Shown: positions 8,669 to 18,495, counted from the stretch's first letter. The stretch: 64,000 nt of DNA from Brevundimonas sp. (GCF_029945885.1 NZ_JAQSDK010000037.1:372001-436000), one strand, 5' to 3'. Notes: generated from the letters alone by a model not told the origin. Program-made: numbers and translations.

Positions 8669-10468
8669 ATGAAGCTGATGGCGAACATCCGGCGCGACCT
8701 GAAGTTCGCCGCGGGTTTGCGTCGACTGCTTCAACGCATCAAGCCGATCCAGCTGGACAGTCCCGATCTCGTCTGTGACGATTTCGAGGAAGCGGTCGAT
8801 CGTTTCGGCGACAATATCGCGATCGAGGATGATCACCGCACCCTGACCTATCGGGAGCTGGACGCCCTCGCCAACCGGTTCGGTCACTGGGCCCAGAGCC
8901 GACGCCTGCACCGGGGCGATGTCGTCGCCCTGATGATGCTGAACCGCGCCGAATATCTGGCGGCCTGGCTCGGCTTCTCCAAGATCGGCGTGGCCACGGC
9001 CCTGATCAACACCAATCTGACCGGCCATGCCCTGGCCCATTGCCTTGAGATTTCCAGGGCGTCCCAGGTCGTCACCGACGATGAGTGCTGGCACCAGGTC
9101 GAGGAGGCTCGTCCTTTCGTCAATCGCAACCTGATGCTCTGGGTGATCGACCTGAAGGACGAGGCCGAGGCCGACAACCGGCGCGGCCTCGACAAGCCCC
9201 TGCGGGGCGGCTCGTCCGTCCGGCCGAACCGGTCGATCCGCGCCGGCCTGACCAACCGGGACACGGCGCTCTACATCTACACCTCGGGAACCACGGGCCT
9301 GCCAAAGGCCGCGCGCATGCCGCACTCCCGCGCCCGCACCTATATGCGCGCCTTTGCCGGGGCCACCGCGGCCACTGCGTCGGATCGTACCTTTAATGTG
9401 CTGCCGCTCTATCACTCGACCGGGGGCCTGGTCGGTGTCGGTCCGGCCCTGCTCAACGGCGGTCGACTGATCTTGCGCCGGAAATTCTCGGCCACGACCT
9501 TCTGGCCCGACGTGAAGGCGTCCGGTGCCACGATCTTCGTCTACATCGGTGAACTGTGCCGCTATCTGGTCAACTGCCCCGAACATCCGGACGAGCGCGA
9601 CCACAATCTGCGGCTGGCGTTCGGCAACGGCCTGCGCCCCGACGTCTGGGAAGTCTTCCAGAAGCGGTTCGCCATTCCGGAAATCCTGGAATTCTACGGC
9701 TCGACCGAGGGCAACGTCTCCCTGTTCAATTTCGACGGTAAACCCGGTGCCATCGGCCGCGTGCCCGGTTTCGTGAAGAACCGGATCAATATCCGGCTGG
9801 TCCGCTTTGACATGGACAGCCAGGAGCCGATGCGAGGGTCCGACGGCTTCTGCCAGCTTACCGGCCCCGGTGAGGCCGGCGAGGCGATCGGCCTGATCGC
9901 CAACGACCTTCAACACGACTTCTCGGGCTATGCCGACAAGGCCGCCTCGGAGAAGAAGATCCTGACCGACGTCTTCCAGCGTGGTGACCGCTGGTTCCGG
10001 ACCGGCGATCTGATGCGTCGCGATTCGGACGGGTACTATTATTTCGTCGACCGGATCGGAGACACCTACCGCTGGAAGGGCGAGAACGTTTCCACGGCCG
10101 AGATTGAACAACGCCTGTCCGAGGCCCCCGGTGTGCAGGAGGTCGTCTCCTACGGCGTGCCGGTACCGGGCCAGGACGGCAAGGCCGGCATGGCCGCCCT
10201 GATCGTCGAGGGTCGGTTCAGTGCGCGCCCCTTTGCCGACTGGGTCGACACGGAACTGCCCTCGTATGCCCGGCCTGTCTTCGTGCGCCTGCTCAAGAGC
10301 GCCGAAACGACCGGGACGTTCAAATATCGCAAGGGCGACCTGGTCGAGGACGGCTACGATCCGTCCAGGGTCGCGGGCCAGCTTTATGTGCGCGGCGGCA
10401 AGTCCGGCTACACCAAGCTGACCGCTGAGGGCTATGCCGCGATCCTGCGGGGCGAGACCCGACTCTGA
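8669..10468 (+). CDS. long-chain acyl-CoA synthetase, FATP/FadD6 type
   Basis: AMP-forming enzyme (ANL superfamily) that activates long or very long fatty acids to CoA thioesters at the inner membrane. From the ATG at 8669 the protein has 599 residues. Core motifs are the P-loop YTSGTTGLPKAA (about residue 205), FYGSTEGN (about 345), WFRTGDLMRRD (about 440) and YRWKGENVST (about 468). The C-terminal GTFKYRKGDLVEDGYDP is typical of FATP-type enzymes rather than FadD. A long in-frame upstream extension has no coding character. It is monocistronic as far as can be seen. Confidence 0.9.
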   Translation: MKLMANIRRDLKFAAGLRRLLQRIKPIQLDSPDLVCDDFEEAVDRFGDNIAIEDDHRTLTYRELDALANRFGHWAQSRRLHRGDVVALMMLNRAEYLAAWLGFSKIGVATALINTNLTGHALAHCLEISRASQVVTDDECWHQVEEARPFVNRNLMLWVIDLKDEAEADNRRGLDKPLRGGSSVRPNRSIRAGLTNRDTALYIYTSGTTGLPKAARMPHSRARTYMRAFAGATAATASDRTFNVLPLYHSTGGLVGVGPALLNGGRLILRRKFSATTFWPDVKASGATIFVYIGELCRYLVNCPEHPDERDHNLRLAFGNGLRPDVWEVFQKRFAIPEILEFYGSTEGNVSLFNFDGKPGAIGRVPGFVKNRINIRLVRFDMDSQEPMRGSDGFCQLTGPGEAGEAIGLIANDLQHDFSGYADKAASEKKILTDVFQRGDRWFRTGDLMRRDSDGYYYFVDRIGDTYRWKGENVSTAEIEQRLSEAPGVQEVVSYGVPVPGQDGKAGMAALIVEGRFSARPFADWVDTELPSYARPVFVRLLKSAETTGTFKYRKGDLVEDGYDPSRVAGQLYVRGGKSGYTKLTAEGYAAILRGETRL

Positions 10469-10551
10469 TCCACCCGGAATCGCAACCGCCCCTTAAGCAT
10501 TAACGGTGATTGTGCAGGTCCCTTTCCGACTCAGGACGCCCGGACCGACCC

Positions 10552-11424
10552 ATGTTTCAGATCATCGGCATCGTGATGCTGTTCGGTACCGTGTTCGGCA
10601 GCTATGTGCTGGCGGGCGGGAAGTTCGGGGTGATCCTTCATGCCCTGCCCCACGAGATGATGGCGATCGGCGGGGCCGGCATCGCCGCCTTCCTGATTTC
10701 CAACAGCGTCCCGACCATCAAGGCGTCCCTCGGCGGTCTCGGCAAGGCGTTCGCGGGACCGAAATGGAAGAAGCAGGACTACAAGGATCTGCTTAGCCTG
10801 CTGTTCCAGCTGACAAAGACGATGAAGTCCAAGGGCGTCATCGCCCTCGAAAGCCACATCGAGAAGCCGGCCGAGAGCAATATTTTCCAGAAATATCCGA
10901 AGGTGCTGAAGGACCATTTCGCCACGGACTTCATCTGCGACACCCTGCGCATGATGACCATGAACCTCGAGGATCCTCACCAGATCGAGGACGCCATGGA
11001 AAAGCAGCTTGAAAAGCATCACCACGAGGCGCTCAACGCGCCTCATGCCTTGCAGGGCTTGGCCGACGCTTTGCCAGCCCTGGGGATCGTCGCCGCCGTG
11101 CTGGGCGTCATCAAGACCATGGGCTCGATCACCGAACCGCCCGAGGTCCTGGGCGGGATGATCGGCGGGGCCCTGGTCGGGACCTTCCTCGGTGTATTCC
11201 TGGCCTACGGCCTGGTCGGGCCATTCGCAGCGCGTCTGCAATCGATCATCGAGGAAGACGCCAGCTACTACCGGATCATCCGCTCGGTCCTGGTCGCCCA
11301 CCTGCACGGCAACGCCGCCCAGATCTCGGTCGAGATCGGCCGCGGTGATATTCCGTCCCCTTCCCAGCCCTCCTTCCTCGAGATGGAAGAGACCCTGTCG
11401 AACATGCCCGCCGACGGGGCCTGA
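10552..11424 (+). CDS. motA: flagellar motor stator protein MotA
   Basis: Proton-channel stator subunit of the flagellar motor; five MotA surround two MotB. Its 290 residues show the four-TM layout with a large cytosolic loop (about 60-165) and the conserved proline segment DALPALGIVAAVLGVIKTMG preceding TM3, followed by GGMIGGALVGTFLGVFLAYG. The ATG at 10552 begins MFQIIGIVMLFG, matching MotA TM1. motB is not adjacent; in Caulobacter the two genes are also unlinked. The region upstream (10469-10551) contains TTAAGCATTAA, which does not have CtrA spacing. Confidence 0.95.
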   Translation: MFQIIGIVMLFGTVFGSYVLAGGKFGVILHALPHEMMAIGGAGIAAFLISNSVPTIKASLGGLGKAFAGPKWKKQDYKDLLSLLFQLTKTMKSKGVIALESHIEKPAESNIFQKYPKVLKDHFATDFICDTLRMMTMNLEDPHQIEDAMEKQLEKHHHEALNAPHALQGLADALPALGIVAAVLGVIKTMGSITEPPEVLGGMIGGALVGTFLGVFLAYGLVGPFAARLQSIIEEDASYYRIIRSVLVAHLHGNAAQISVEIGRGDIPSPSQPSFLEMEETLSNMPADGA

Positions 11425-11470
11425 TCCGGGGCCCGTCGGCCCCACCGGTCACGCGCGCCCGTTTCTCGAA

Positions 11471-11492
11471 AGCCCCCGAAAAGAAGGGGGCT
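11471..11492 (+). terminator. stem-loop downstream of motA
   Basis: AGCCCCC (11471-11477) pairs with GGGGGCT (11486-11492) around an A-rich 8-base loop, 46 bases after the motA stop. There is no T tract on this strand, so termination strength is uncertain. Confidence 0.5.
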
Positions 11493-11502
11493 TGCGTGAA
11501 GC

Positions 11503-11537
11503 CTCACAAACGCGTTACCGAATGGCCTGCGGGGATT
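11503..11537 (+). promoter_or_regulatory. conserved leader block, copy A
   Basis: A 35-base block beginning CTCACAAACGCGTTACC and ending TGCGGGGATT recurs upstream of the second lipoprotein gene (11949-11982) with the same order and almost the same spacing. Both copies end 33-37 bases before an ATG, which suits a promoter or a regulator site; the -10 region is not obvious. Confidence 0.55.
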
Positions 11538-11570
11538 GCCCCCGTTTGATTCCAACTCAGGGGTAACCTC

Positions 11571-11825
11571 ATGACCATCCGTCAACTGCTGGCCGTTTCG
11601 GCTGCCGCCACCTTCGCTCTGACCGTCGCCGCCTGCCAGCCCGCCGCCGAGCCCGCCGCTGAATCGGCCGACACCGCCGCTGCCGCTGCCGACACCGCCG
11701 CCGTTGCCGCCGACTCGGCCGCCATGGACGCCGCTGCCGCTTCGGATTCCGCCGCTGCCGCCGTTGAAGCCGCTCCGGCTGAAGCTGCCCCGGCCGAAGC
11801 TGCCCCGGCTGAAGCTGCTCACTAA
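11571..11825 (+). CDS. tiny Ala-rich lipoprotein, copy A
   Basis: An 84-residue protein with a signal peptide ending LTVAAC (Cys22) followed only by Ala, Pro, Glu, Asp, Ser and Thr, including the repeat PAEAA three times at the C terminus. It is probably lipid-anchored and intrinsically disordered or helical, like Lpp/entericidin-type cell-envelope lipoproteins, though no family motif supports that. The first 18 residues are nearly identical to those of the next gene (one position differs), and leader and terminator are duplicated too, so this is a tandem duplication. Confidence 0.82.
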   Translation: MTIRQLLAVSAAATFALTVAACQPAAEPAAESADTAAAAADTAAVAADSAAMDAAAASDSAAAAVEAAPAEAAPAEAAPAEAAH

Positions 11826-11839
11826 GCATTCAGATCGAC

Positions 11840-11896
11840 TCCGGAGGGCAACCTCCGGACCGGAAAAGGGGTCGCCCATCGGGCGGCCCCTTTTTT
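11840..11896 (+). terminator. GNRA hairpin plus rho-independent terminator
   Basis: First hairpin: TCCGGAGG (11840-11847), loop GCAA, CCTCCGGA (11852-11859). Second: GGGGTCGCCC paired with GGGCGGCCCC followed by six T (to 11896), a textbook intrinsic terminator. The first hairpin may protect the 3' end of the lipoprotein mRNA. Confidence 0.9.
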
Positions 11897-11948
11897 CTTG
11901 CCCGAAAAGAAGTGATCACGAACGCGTGAGATTTCGCTTGCGAAGCGG

Positions 11949-11982
11949 CTCACAAACCCGTTATCACCCTCTTGCGGGGATT
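11949..11982 (+). promoter_or_regulatory. conserved leader block, copy B
   Basis: CTCACAAACCCGTTATC followed by TTGCGGGGATT, the counterpart of the block at 11503-11537; the middle ten bases differ. It ends 37 bases before the second lipoprotein start. Confidence 0.55.
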
Positions 11983-12019
11983 CATGACCTCGCTTGACCC
12001 TTTCCTGAAGGAATTCCAC

Positions 12020-12289
12020 ATGACCATCCGTCAACTGCTGGCCGTTTCGGCCGCCGCCGCTTTCGCCCTGACCGTCGCTGCCTGCCAGCCGGCCGCCACC
12101 GACAAGGCTGAAGACGCCGCTGCCGACGCTACGGCCGCTGCTGAAACCGCTTCGGACGCCGCCGTCACCGCCGACGTCGCCGCCACCGACGCTGCTGCCG
12201 CCGCTGGCGAAGCCGAAGCCGCTGCTGCTCCGGCTGCCGACGCTGCCATGGCTCCGGCTGCCGACGCTGCTGCTCCGGCCGCCCACTAA
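12020..12289 (+). CDS. tiny Ala-rich lipoprotein, copy B
   Basis: Paralogue of the preceding gene: 89 residues, signal peptide ending LTVAAC, then a low-complexity Ala/Asp/Thr/Glu tail ending PAADAAAPAAH. The ATG at 12020 follows TGAAGGAATTCCAC, a plausible ribosome site; an earlier in-frame start would add 16 non-conserved residues. The two mature parts differ in sequence but share composition, so selection seems to act on composition and export signal. High expression is suggested by the strong terminators, not shown. Confidence 0.82.
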   Translation: MTIRQLLAVSAAAAFALTVAACQPAATDKAEDAAADATAAAETASDAAVTADVAATDAAAAAGEAEAAAAPAADAAMAPAADAAAPAAH

Positions 12290-12314
12290 GCTTTACGCTT
12301 AAAGGCAATCATTT

Positions 12315-12366
12315 CGGGTCTTCGGGCCCGGAACGGGAAAGGGGTCGCCTCGGCGGCCCCTTTTTT
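12315..12366 (+). terminator. UUCG hairpin plus rho-independent terminator
   Basis: CGGGTC-TTCG-GGCCCG (12315-12330) is followed by GGGGTCGCC paired with GGCGGCCCC and six T (12341-12366). The architecture repeats that at 11840-11896 with a different first hairpin, so the two-hairpin end is conserved rather than copied base for base. Confidence 0.9.
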
Positions 12367-12403
12367 CGTGCGCGTAGCCTGCCCCGGGGTGTATGGCGCG
12401 GCC

Positions 12404-14242
12404 ATGCCGCATGACGACCCGACCCCGGACCTGTCGCCCCGCCTGATCTGGGCCGAAGACGGCTCCCCCCGATCCGGACGGTTCGACGACGTCTATTTCT
12501 CGAAGCAGGATGGTCTCGCCGAAAGCCGGGCCGTCTTCCTGGCGGGCTGCGGCCTGCCGGAGGCCTGGGCCGGACGCAGCCATTTCACGGTCGGCGAGCT
12601 GGGCTTCGGCACCGGACTGAATATCGCGGCCCTGCTGGACCTGTGGCAGCGAACCGCCCCGCCAACAGCGCGTCTGCACATCTTCTCTGTCGAGGGTTTT
12701 CCCCTGCAGGTCGGGGAAGCCCGGCGCGCCCTGGCGGCCTGGCCGGACCTCGACCATGTCACCACCGCCCTGCTGGACGCCTGGCCGGAGGCCACCCCGG
12801 GGTTCCATCGCCTCGACCTGCCCGCGTTTCGCGCCACCCTGGACCTGGCCGTGGGCGAGGTCGGCTGGGCGCTGGACGCCTGGAGTGGCCAGGCCGACGC
12901 CTGGTTCCTCGACGGCTTTTCGCCCGCGACCAATCCCGACATGTGGTCGCCCGCCGTGCTCGACGCGATCGCGGCCCGATCGGCACCCGGAGCCCGACTG
13001 GCCACCTTCACTGTCGCGGGATCGGTCCGTCGCGGCCTGTCCGAACGCGGGTTTGCGGTCAACAAACGCCCCGGGCACGGTCGCAAGCGCGAACGACTGG
13101 AAGCCATCCTGCCTGCCGCCGCATGCCCCACCGCTTCCCTGCCGTCGGTTGGGGTGATCGGGGCGGGGATCGCCGGCGCAGCCCTGGTCCGGGCCCTTGC
13201 CGCCCTCGGAGTCGCGGCCACGGTGGTCGAGAGAACAGGTGTCGGAGCCGGCGGATCCGGATTTCCGGCGGCACTGGCGACCCCCCGTCTCGATGCCGGT
13301 GATCCCGTCATCGCTGCACTGGGGGCCCAGGCCCTCAGCCGGGCGGATTGCCTCTATTCCGCCATCCCCGGGGCCGTTCTGGCGCGCGGCGTCCTGCAGC
13401 TCGAACAGGCCGCGCGTGACAGCCGCCGGTTCGCCCGGGTCGCCGACCAGTCACTATGGCCGATCGGAACCATGACCCCCGTGTCGGCCGAGGCCGCCAC
13501 AGCCCGACTGGGCGAGGCTGTGGCCACCGGAGGACTGGACATGGCAACCGCCATGGCTGTCGCCCCGGCGCAGATTCTGGCCGCCTGGCTGCCCGAGACC
13601 CTCCGGACCGGCACCGCCGTTCAGCGCCTCGAACGGGTGGACGGTGGCTGGGACCTGATCGCAGCGAATGGCCGGACCCTCATGACGGTCGAGCGGGTGA
13701 TTATCGCGGCGGGCTGGGGGTCAGCAGCCCTTGCGGGGCCCGACGCTCCGGCCCTGGCCCCGGTTCGGGGGCAGGCCAGCTGGGTCGACGGACCCGCCAT
13801 TCCGCCCGTGGCCTGGGGGGGCTATGCAATCCCGACCGGCAAGGGCGTTCTGTTCGGGGCCACCCATGATCGGGGCGACACGGACACCGGGATTCGCGAC
13901 GGCGACAACGACCGGAATCTTGCGACCCTCGGCGCGCGTCTTCCCGCACTCGCCGGACAGATTGTCGCCGCCGGCCCGGTCCGGGCGCGCGCTGCGGTGC
14001 GGGCCACGACTCCGGACCGACTGCCCCTGGCCGGAGCCCTGCCCGGTGTCGACGGCGTCTATCTGCTGACCGGGCTGGGGTCGCGGGCCTTCAGCCTTGC
14101 CCCCTTGCTGGCGGACCATGTCGCATCCCAGGTCCTTGGCCGGCCCTCACCCCTGCCCGCGGCGGCGGCGGCAAGGGTCGACCCCGCACGTCCATTCCGC
14201 ACGCGCCCCCTTGCGGAACCCGGCGCGAATGCTGTTGTTTGA
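12404..14242 (+). CDS. mnmC: bifunctional tRNA (mnm5s2U34) enzyme MnmC
   Basis: Last steps of 5-methylaminomethyl-2-thiouridine synthesis at tRNA wobble U34. The N-terminal SAM methyltransferase domain (about 1-245) has GELGFGTGLN and WFLDGFSPATNPDMW; the C-terminal FAD oxidoreductase domain (about 250-600) opens with GVIGAGIAGAALVRALAALG and removes the carboxymethyl group of cmnm5. Both halves are intact, 612 residues in total. The ATG at 12404 starts a conserved region; the reading frame extends upstream into the terminator, which cannot be coding. It runs into the next gene after 28 bases. Confidence 0.9.
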   Translation: MPHDDPTPDLSPRLIWAEDGSPRSGRFDDVYFSKQDGLAESRAVFLAGCGLPEAWAGRSHFTVGELGFGTGLNIAALLDLWQRTAPPTARLHIFSVEGFPLQVGEARRALAAWPDLDHVTTALLDAWPEATPGFHRLDLPAFRATLDLAVGEVGWALDAWSGQADAWFLDGFSPATNPDMWSPAVLDAIAARSAPGARLATFTVAGSVRRGLSERGFAVNKRPGHGRKRERLEAILPAAACPTASLPSVGVIGAGIAGAALVRALAALGVAATVVERTGVGAGGSGFPAALATPRLDAGDPVIAALGAQALSRADCLYSAIPGAVLARGVLQLEQAARDSRRFARVADQSLWPIGTMTPVSAEAATARLGEAVATGGLDMATAMAVAPAQILAAWLPETLRTGTAVQRLERVDGGWDLIAANGRTLMTVERVIIAAGWGSAALAGPDAPALAPVRGQASWVDGPAIPPVAWGGYAIPTGKGVLFGATHDRGDTDTGIRDGDNDRNLATLGARLPALAGQIVAAGPVRARAAVRATTPDRLPLAGALPGVDGVYLLTGLGSRAFSLAPLLADHVASQVLGRPSPLPAAAAARVDPARPFRTRPLAEPGANAVV

Positions 14243-14270
14243 GTTCCGACCCTCATTGCAAGGAGCGTAC

Positions 14271-14687
14271 ATGCGTACCGTCTCGATCCCGATGGCCATG
14301 GCCCTCACCCTGACGTCGCTGACCGCCTGCGCGCCGGGCTCACAAGCCTCCGGCCCGACCGAAGCCAGAGCCGCCACCGAACGCCAGTGCTTCTGGGCCT
14401 CGTCGCTCAGAAATTTCCGCCAGGGCGATTACGGCCAGCTCTACATCCGCGACCGATCCAATCAGGTGTTCGAGGTCACGACGCTCGACCGCTGTCAGGA
14501 GCTTGATCGCGCCAACGCCATAGCCTTCCAGTCCGACTTCAGCAGCGCCGGTCGCCTGTGCGTCGGTGACACTGCCCGCATCACCGTGCGCAGCCTCGGA
14601 GGGGATCCGGACGCCTGCCGCGCCCGGATCGAGCGCAGGCTGACGGCGGAAGAGGTCACGGCCCTGCCGGACCGCTATCGCCCCTAG
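14271..14687 (+). CDS. DUF6491 family exported protein
   Basis: A 138-residue protein starting at ATG 14271, which follows AAGGAGCGTAC. The signal peptide ends LTSLTAC, a lipobox with Cys20. The mature domain matches DUF6491 as I know it: RQCFWASSLRNFRQGD, YIRDRSNQVFEVTTLDRCQEL and a late CRARI, giving paired cysteines in a small beta domain. Function unknown; members are widespread in Caulobacterales and Sphingomonadales. Confidence 0.82.
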   Translation: MRTVSIPMAMALTLTSLTACAPGSQASGPTEARAATERQCFWASSLRNFRQGDYGQLYIRDRSNQVFEVTTLDRCQELDRANAIAFQSDFSSAGRLCVGDTARITVRSLGGDPDACRARIERRLTAEEVTALPDRYRP

Positions 14688-14743
14688 ATCCAAGTCGGTT
14701 GAGTTGGACGTGGTCCAGACCGGCTCAGGTTTCGCTCCCGTTT

Positions 14744-14766
14744 GAATCCAGATCTTTTCTGGATTC
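14744..14766. repeat. perfect 9-bp inverted repeat between convergent genes
   Basis: GAATCCAGA (14744-14752), five-base loop, TCTGGATTC (14758-14766), in the 108-base gap between the DUF6491 gene and mutB. It has no T run on either strand; it may end transcription in a rho-assisted way or be a protein site. Confidence 0.6.
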
Positions 14767-14795
14767 AGGTCGATTCGATCTGAACCAACAAGGAT

Positions 14796-16943
14796 CTAGG
14801 TCTTCTGGGCGTAGCCCAGGCGCTGGTTCAGCCGGTCGATCAGATCGATGGCCGTGTCGGCAATGACCGAACCGGGCGGGTAGACCGCCGCCGCCCCCAT
14901 GTCGATCAGGGCCTGGACGTCGGACGGGGGGATCACCCCGCCGACCACGATCATGATGTCCGGGCGGCCCAGCCGTTCCAGCTCGACCTTCAGCTCCGGC
15001 ACGAGCGTCAGATGTCCTGCCGCGAGCGAGGAAGCGCCGACCGCGTGGACGTTGTTGGCGACCGCGTCGCGGGCCGCCTCGGCCGGGGTCTGGAACAGGG
15101 ACCCGGCCGTCGCGTCCAGTCCCAGATCCCCGTAGCCTGTAGCGATGACCTTCTGACCCCGGTCGTGACCGTCCTGGCCCAGCTTGGCGATCAGGATGCG
15201 CGGCGGACCGCCGTCGTTCTCGATAAAGGTGGCGACCATCTCACGAGCCCGGCTGATCTTCGGATCCTTGCCTGCGGCTTTCGCATAGACGCCGGTGACG
15301 GTCTGGACCGTGGCGACGTGCCGCCCGAAGGCCGCTTCCAGCGCATCGGAAATCTCGCCGACCGTGGCATGGGCCCGCGCCGCGCGCACGGACAGGTCCA
15401 GCAGGTTGGCATCGCCGCGCGCGCCCTCGGTCAGGGTCGTCAGCGCGGCCCGAACCGCCGGTTCGTCGCGTTCGGCGCGCAGCTTCTGCAGCTTCTCGAT
15501 CTGACGCGCCCGAACCTCGGCATTGTCGACCTTCAGCACCGGGATGTCGTCGGCAACTTCATTCAGATAGCGGTTCACCCCCACCAGCGTCTGCTGGCCG
15601 GTGTCGATCCGCGCCTGGGTCCGGGCCGAGGCCTCCTCGATCCGCAGCTTGGGCACCCCGGCCTCGATTGCCCGGGCCATCCCGCCCAGGGCGGCGATCT
15701 CCGCGATATGGCTCCGAGCCCGGTCAACCAGGTCCCCGGTCAGCCGCTCGACGTAGAAGCTGCCGCCCCACGGGTCGATGGTCCCGGTCAGACCGGTCTC
15801 CATCTGCAGGAACAGTTGGGTGTTGCGGGCGATCCGGGCCGAGAAATCGGTCGGCAGGGCCAGGGCCTCGTCCAGCGAATTGGTGTGCAGGCTCTGGGTC
15901 TGCCCCCCGGCCGCAGCCATGGCCTCGACCACGGTTCGCGGCACATTGTTGAACACATCCTGCGCCGCCAGCGACCAGCCCGAGGTCTGACAGTGGGCCC
16001 GCAGCGACAGGGATTTGGGGTCTTGCGGCGCGAACTCGGCCTGGACCAGCTCGGCCCACAGCAGGCGGGCGGCCCGCATCTTGGCCACCTCCATAAAATA
16101 GTTCATGCCGATGGCCCAGAAGAAGCTGAGGCGCGGCGCGAAAGTGTCGACGTCCATGCCCGAAGCGACCCCGGCGCGAATGTATTCAATGCCGTCGGCC
16201 AGGGTGTAGGCCAGCTCCAGATCGGCCGAGGCTCCGGCCTCCTGCATGTGATAGCCGCTGATCGAGATCGAGTTGAACCGGGGTGTCTCGGCGGCGGTCC
16301 AGGCGAAGATGTCCGACACGATCCGCATCGAAGGTTCCGGCGGATAGATGTAGGTGTTGCGGACCATGAACTCCTTGAGGATGTCGTTCTGGATCGTCCC
16401 GGTCAGGGCACTGTGCGGTACACCCTGTTCCTCGGCGGCCACGACATAGAGAGCCAGGATCGGCAGCACCGCCCCGTTCATCGTCATCGACACGCTCATC
16501 GTGTCCAGCGGAATGCCGTCGAACAGGGTGCGCATGTCGAGGATGGAGTCGATCGCCACCCCGGCCATGCCGACATCGCCGGCGACCCGGGGGTGGTCAG
16601 AGTCATAGCCCCGGTGCGTGGCCAGATCGAAGGCGATCGACAGACCCTTCTGCCCCCCGGCCAGGTTACGCCGGTAGAAGGCGTTCGAGGCCTCGGCGGT
16701 CGAGAAGCCGGCATACTGGCGGATAGTCCAGGGATTGGACGCATACATGGTCGGATAGGGCCCGCGCACGAACGGCGCGAACCCGGGCATCCCCCCGGTG
16801 AAGTCCAGTGCCGCGACCGCCTCCGGACCATAGGCCGGGGCCACCACGATGCCTTCGGGGGTTTCCCAGTCCGGCCGGGTCGGCGCATTGCCGGCGGTGC
16901 CGGGATCCAGCGCGATACGGGTGAAGTCGGGAAAGCCGCTCAT
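14796..16943 (-). CDS. mutB: methylmalonyl-CoA mutase large subunit
   Basis: Adenosylcobalamin-dependent interconversion of (R)-methylmalonyl-CoA and succinyl-CoA, closing propionate, odd-chain fatty-acid and branched amino-acid breakdown. Residues 1-560 form the substrate barrel, with [18 protein letters not shown] and [18 protein letters not shown]. The C-terminal B12 domain carries the lower-ligand motif in [15 protein letters not shown] (DxHxxG), then GASSLAAGH and the GG of [10 protein letters not shown]. 715 residues is normal. The ATG overlaps the mutA stop (ATGA). Confidence 0.96.
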   Translation of the reverse strand: MSGFPDFTRIALDPGTAGNAPTRPDWETPEGIVVAPAYGPEAVAALDFTGGMPGFAPFVRGPYPTMYASNPWTIRQYAGFSTAEASNAFYRRNLAGGQKGLSIAFDLATHRGYDSDHPRVAGDVGMAGVAIDSILDMRTLFDGIPLDTMSVSMTMNGAVLPILALYVVAAEEQGVPHSALTGTIQNDILKEFMVRNTYIYPPEPSMRIVSDIFAWTAAETPRFNSISISGYHMQEAGASADLELAYTLADGIEYIRAGVASGMDVDTFAPRLSFFWAIGMNYFMEVAKMRAARLLWAELVQAEFAPQDPKSLSLRAHCQTSGWSLAAQDVFNNVPRTVVEAMAAAGGQTQSLHTNSLDEALALPTDFSARIARNTQLFLQMETGLTGTIDPWGGSFYVERLTGDLVDRARSHIAEIAALGGMARAIEAGVPKLRIEEASARTQARIDTGQQTLVGVNRYLNEVADDIPVLKVDNAEVRARQIEKLQKLRAERDEPAVRAALTTLTEGARGDANLLDLSVRAARAHATVGEISDALEAAFGRHVATVQTVTGVYAKAAGKDPKISRAREMVATFIENDGGPPRILIAKLGQDGHDRGQKVIATGYGDLGLDATAGSLFQTPAEAARDAVANNVHAVGASSLAAGHLTLVPELKVELERLGRPDIMIVVGGVIPPSDVQALIDMGAAAVYPPGSVIADTAIDLIDRLNQRLGYAQKT

Positions 16944-18340
16944 CGGGCCGCCTCCTGGGTCGCGATCTCAAAAGGCGCGGCGAACCGCACCGGGGTCAGT
17001 GGCTGACAGACGTCACCGCCGCCGGACACAGCCGCCGCCGTCTCGGCCTCGACCGGGGCCGCCCGCGTGTCGGCATTGACGAATTTGGTCACACCGATCA
17101 GCTGGGTCCGCCCCTCGGCCAGATCGGCCTCGCGCAGGGCACGGGCCGCCGCGACCCGGGCCTGAATGGTTCCGGCCTTCAGCGCCGCGATCACCCCGCC
17201 CTCACCCTCGATGCGCTGGAACTCGGCCCAGCCGGCCTCAGCGAGGTCACGCGTACGCGCGTCAAGGAACCATGAGCCGGACGCCGGATCGTCGACCCGG
17301 CCCAGATTGGCCTCCTCCATCAGCACCAGCTGGGTATTGCGGGCCAGGCGCCGGGCGAAGGCGTCCGGGCGTCCGGCGGCACGGCTGAACCCGTCCAGCA
17401 CCACGGCGTCGGCCCCGCCGACCGCCCCGGCGAACCCGGCTGCGGTCAGCCGCAGCAGATTGGGCCAGGGATCGCGCGCCGACAGCATCCGCCGCGACGA
17501 GCGCGCCTCAATAGTCGCCGGAACGTCCAGTCCCAGGGCCTTGACCAGCGAACGCCAGATCAACCGGAGGGCCCGCACCCGGGACAGGGCATCAAAACAT
17601 TCGGCATCGACCGACACGCACAGAACCGTCCCGCGCGCCGCCTGCTCGAGGCCGAGCCCGGCCGCGACTCCCGCCTTGAGGCAGACCAGGGCCGAGGCCG
17701 CGGCAAAGCCCAACTCCTGTCCGGCCGACCCGCCGGCCTCGTGCACGACCCGACCGCTGGCCAGGAAGAAGCTGGCCTCGGGATAGGCCCCCGCATGCCG
17801 CGCCGCCGTATTGGCGGCCAGGGTCAGATGATCCTTGATCGGCCGCGGTGCCAGGCCCGTCGCGGCAAAGGCTGACAGCGGATCCATGTGAAAGCGCAGC
17901 ATCGCTCGCGGCGAGCCCTTGGCCACCACGGCCAGGGCATCGGCGGCGGCCGGTCCGTCCAGACCCGCGTCCAGCCCGACCGCCGCCAGCTCCAGCGCCA
18001 CACCGTCAAGGGCCCGGGCCAGGGGCTCACTGTCGGACAGGATGGTACCGCTCAGGATCAGGGATGCCGCCCCGCCCTCGAGGTCGGCCAGGGCCGCCAC
18101 ATTCACAGCCTCGGCATCGTCGCCCTCGATCAGGGTGCGCAGGTCCCAGGCGCGTCCGTCGGCGTCCGAGGCGCGCGGCGCGAACACCGGCGCGACCGCA
18201 TCATCAGCCGTATACAGAGGGGCCACACCCAGGCCGTCGGCGTCAGTTCGCGTCAGCCCTGCGACGTCAGCCCCCTTCAGGGCCTTGGTCGCCTGCGCCA
18301 CCCATTGGTCGCGGGTCGGCCGTGCGAACAGTTCGGACAT
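16940..18340 (-). CDS. mutA: methylmalonyl-CoA mutase small subunit
   Basis: Non-catalytic partner of MutB in the heterodimeric enzyme. The 466-residue chain aligns with the MutB barrel but lacks the DxHxxG cobalamin motif and ends after the barrel, shorter than the roughly 600-residue subunit of Propionibacterium, as is usual in alphaproteobacteria. Recognisable stretches are [17 protein letters not shown] at the start and [20 protein letters not shown] near 350. It is transcribed first in a mutA-mutB pair with an ATGA overlap. The cobalt-chelatase gene cobT lies 7 kb away. Confidence 0.9.
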   Translation of the reverse strand: MSELFARPTRDQWVAQATKALKGADVAGLTRTDADGLGVAPLYTADDAVAPVFAPRASDADGRAWDLRTLIEGDDAEAVNVAALADLEGGAASLILSGTILSDSEPLARALDGVALELAAVGLDAGLDGPAAADALAVVAKGSPRAMLRFHMDPLSAFAATGLAPRPIKDHLTLAANTAARHAGAYPEASFFLASGRVVHEAGGSAGQELGFAAASALVCLKAGVAAGLGLEQAARGTVLCVSVDAECFDALSRVRALRLIWRSLVKALGLDVPATIEARSSRRMLSARDPWPNLLRLTAAGFAGAVGGADAVVLDGFSRAAGRPDAFARRLARNTQLVLMEEANLGRVDDPASGSWFLDARTRDLAEAGWAEFQRIEGEGGVIAALKAGTIQARVAAARALREADLAEGRTQLIGVTKFVNADTRAAPVEAETAAAVSGGGDVCQPLTPVRFAAPFEIATQEAAR

Positions 18341-18495
18341 GGAAACTCCAGCGAAAAACCTGCGCCTCTATGGCGCGACCACCCGCCGCCCGTCCAGCCC
18401 GGGGCCCGTCCCTGCCCGCACGCCAACAGGCCCCGCCGCTCGCGCGACAGGGCCTGTTGACCGGTTACCGGCTCGGCTAGGGTCGGTCCCGGTGG

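Noticed and set aside
10493..10503. TTAAGCATTAA upstream of motA as a CtrA box
   Set aside because: The two TTAA words are three bases apart, not seven.
11268..11879. Minus-strand frame across the first small lipoprotein
   Set aside because: Gly/Ser/Arg-rich product crosses a terminator and the motA 3' end; composition shadow.
15012..17006. 664-codon frame antisense to mutB
   Set aside because: Shadow of mutB by composition; MutB motifs and the ATGA junction fix the coding strand.
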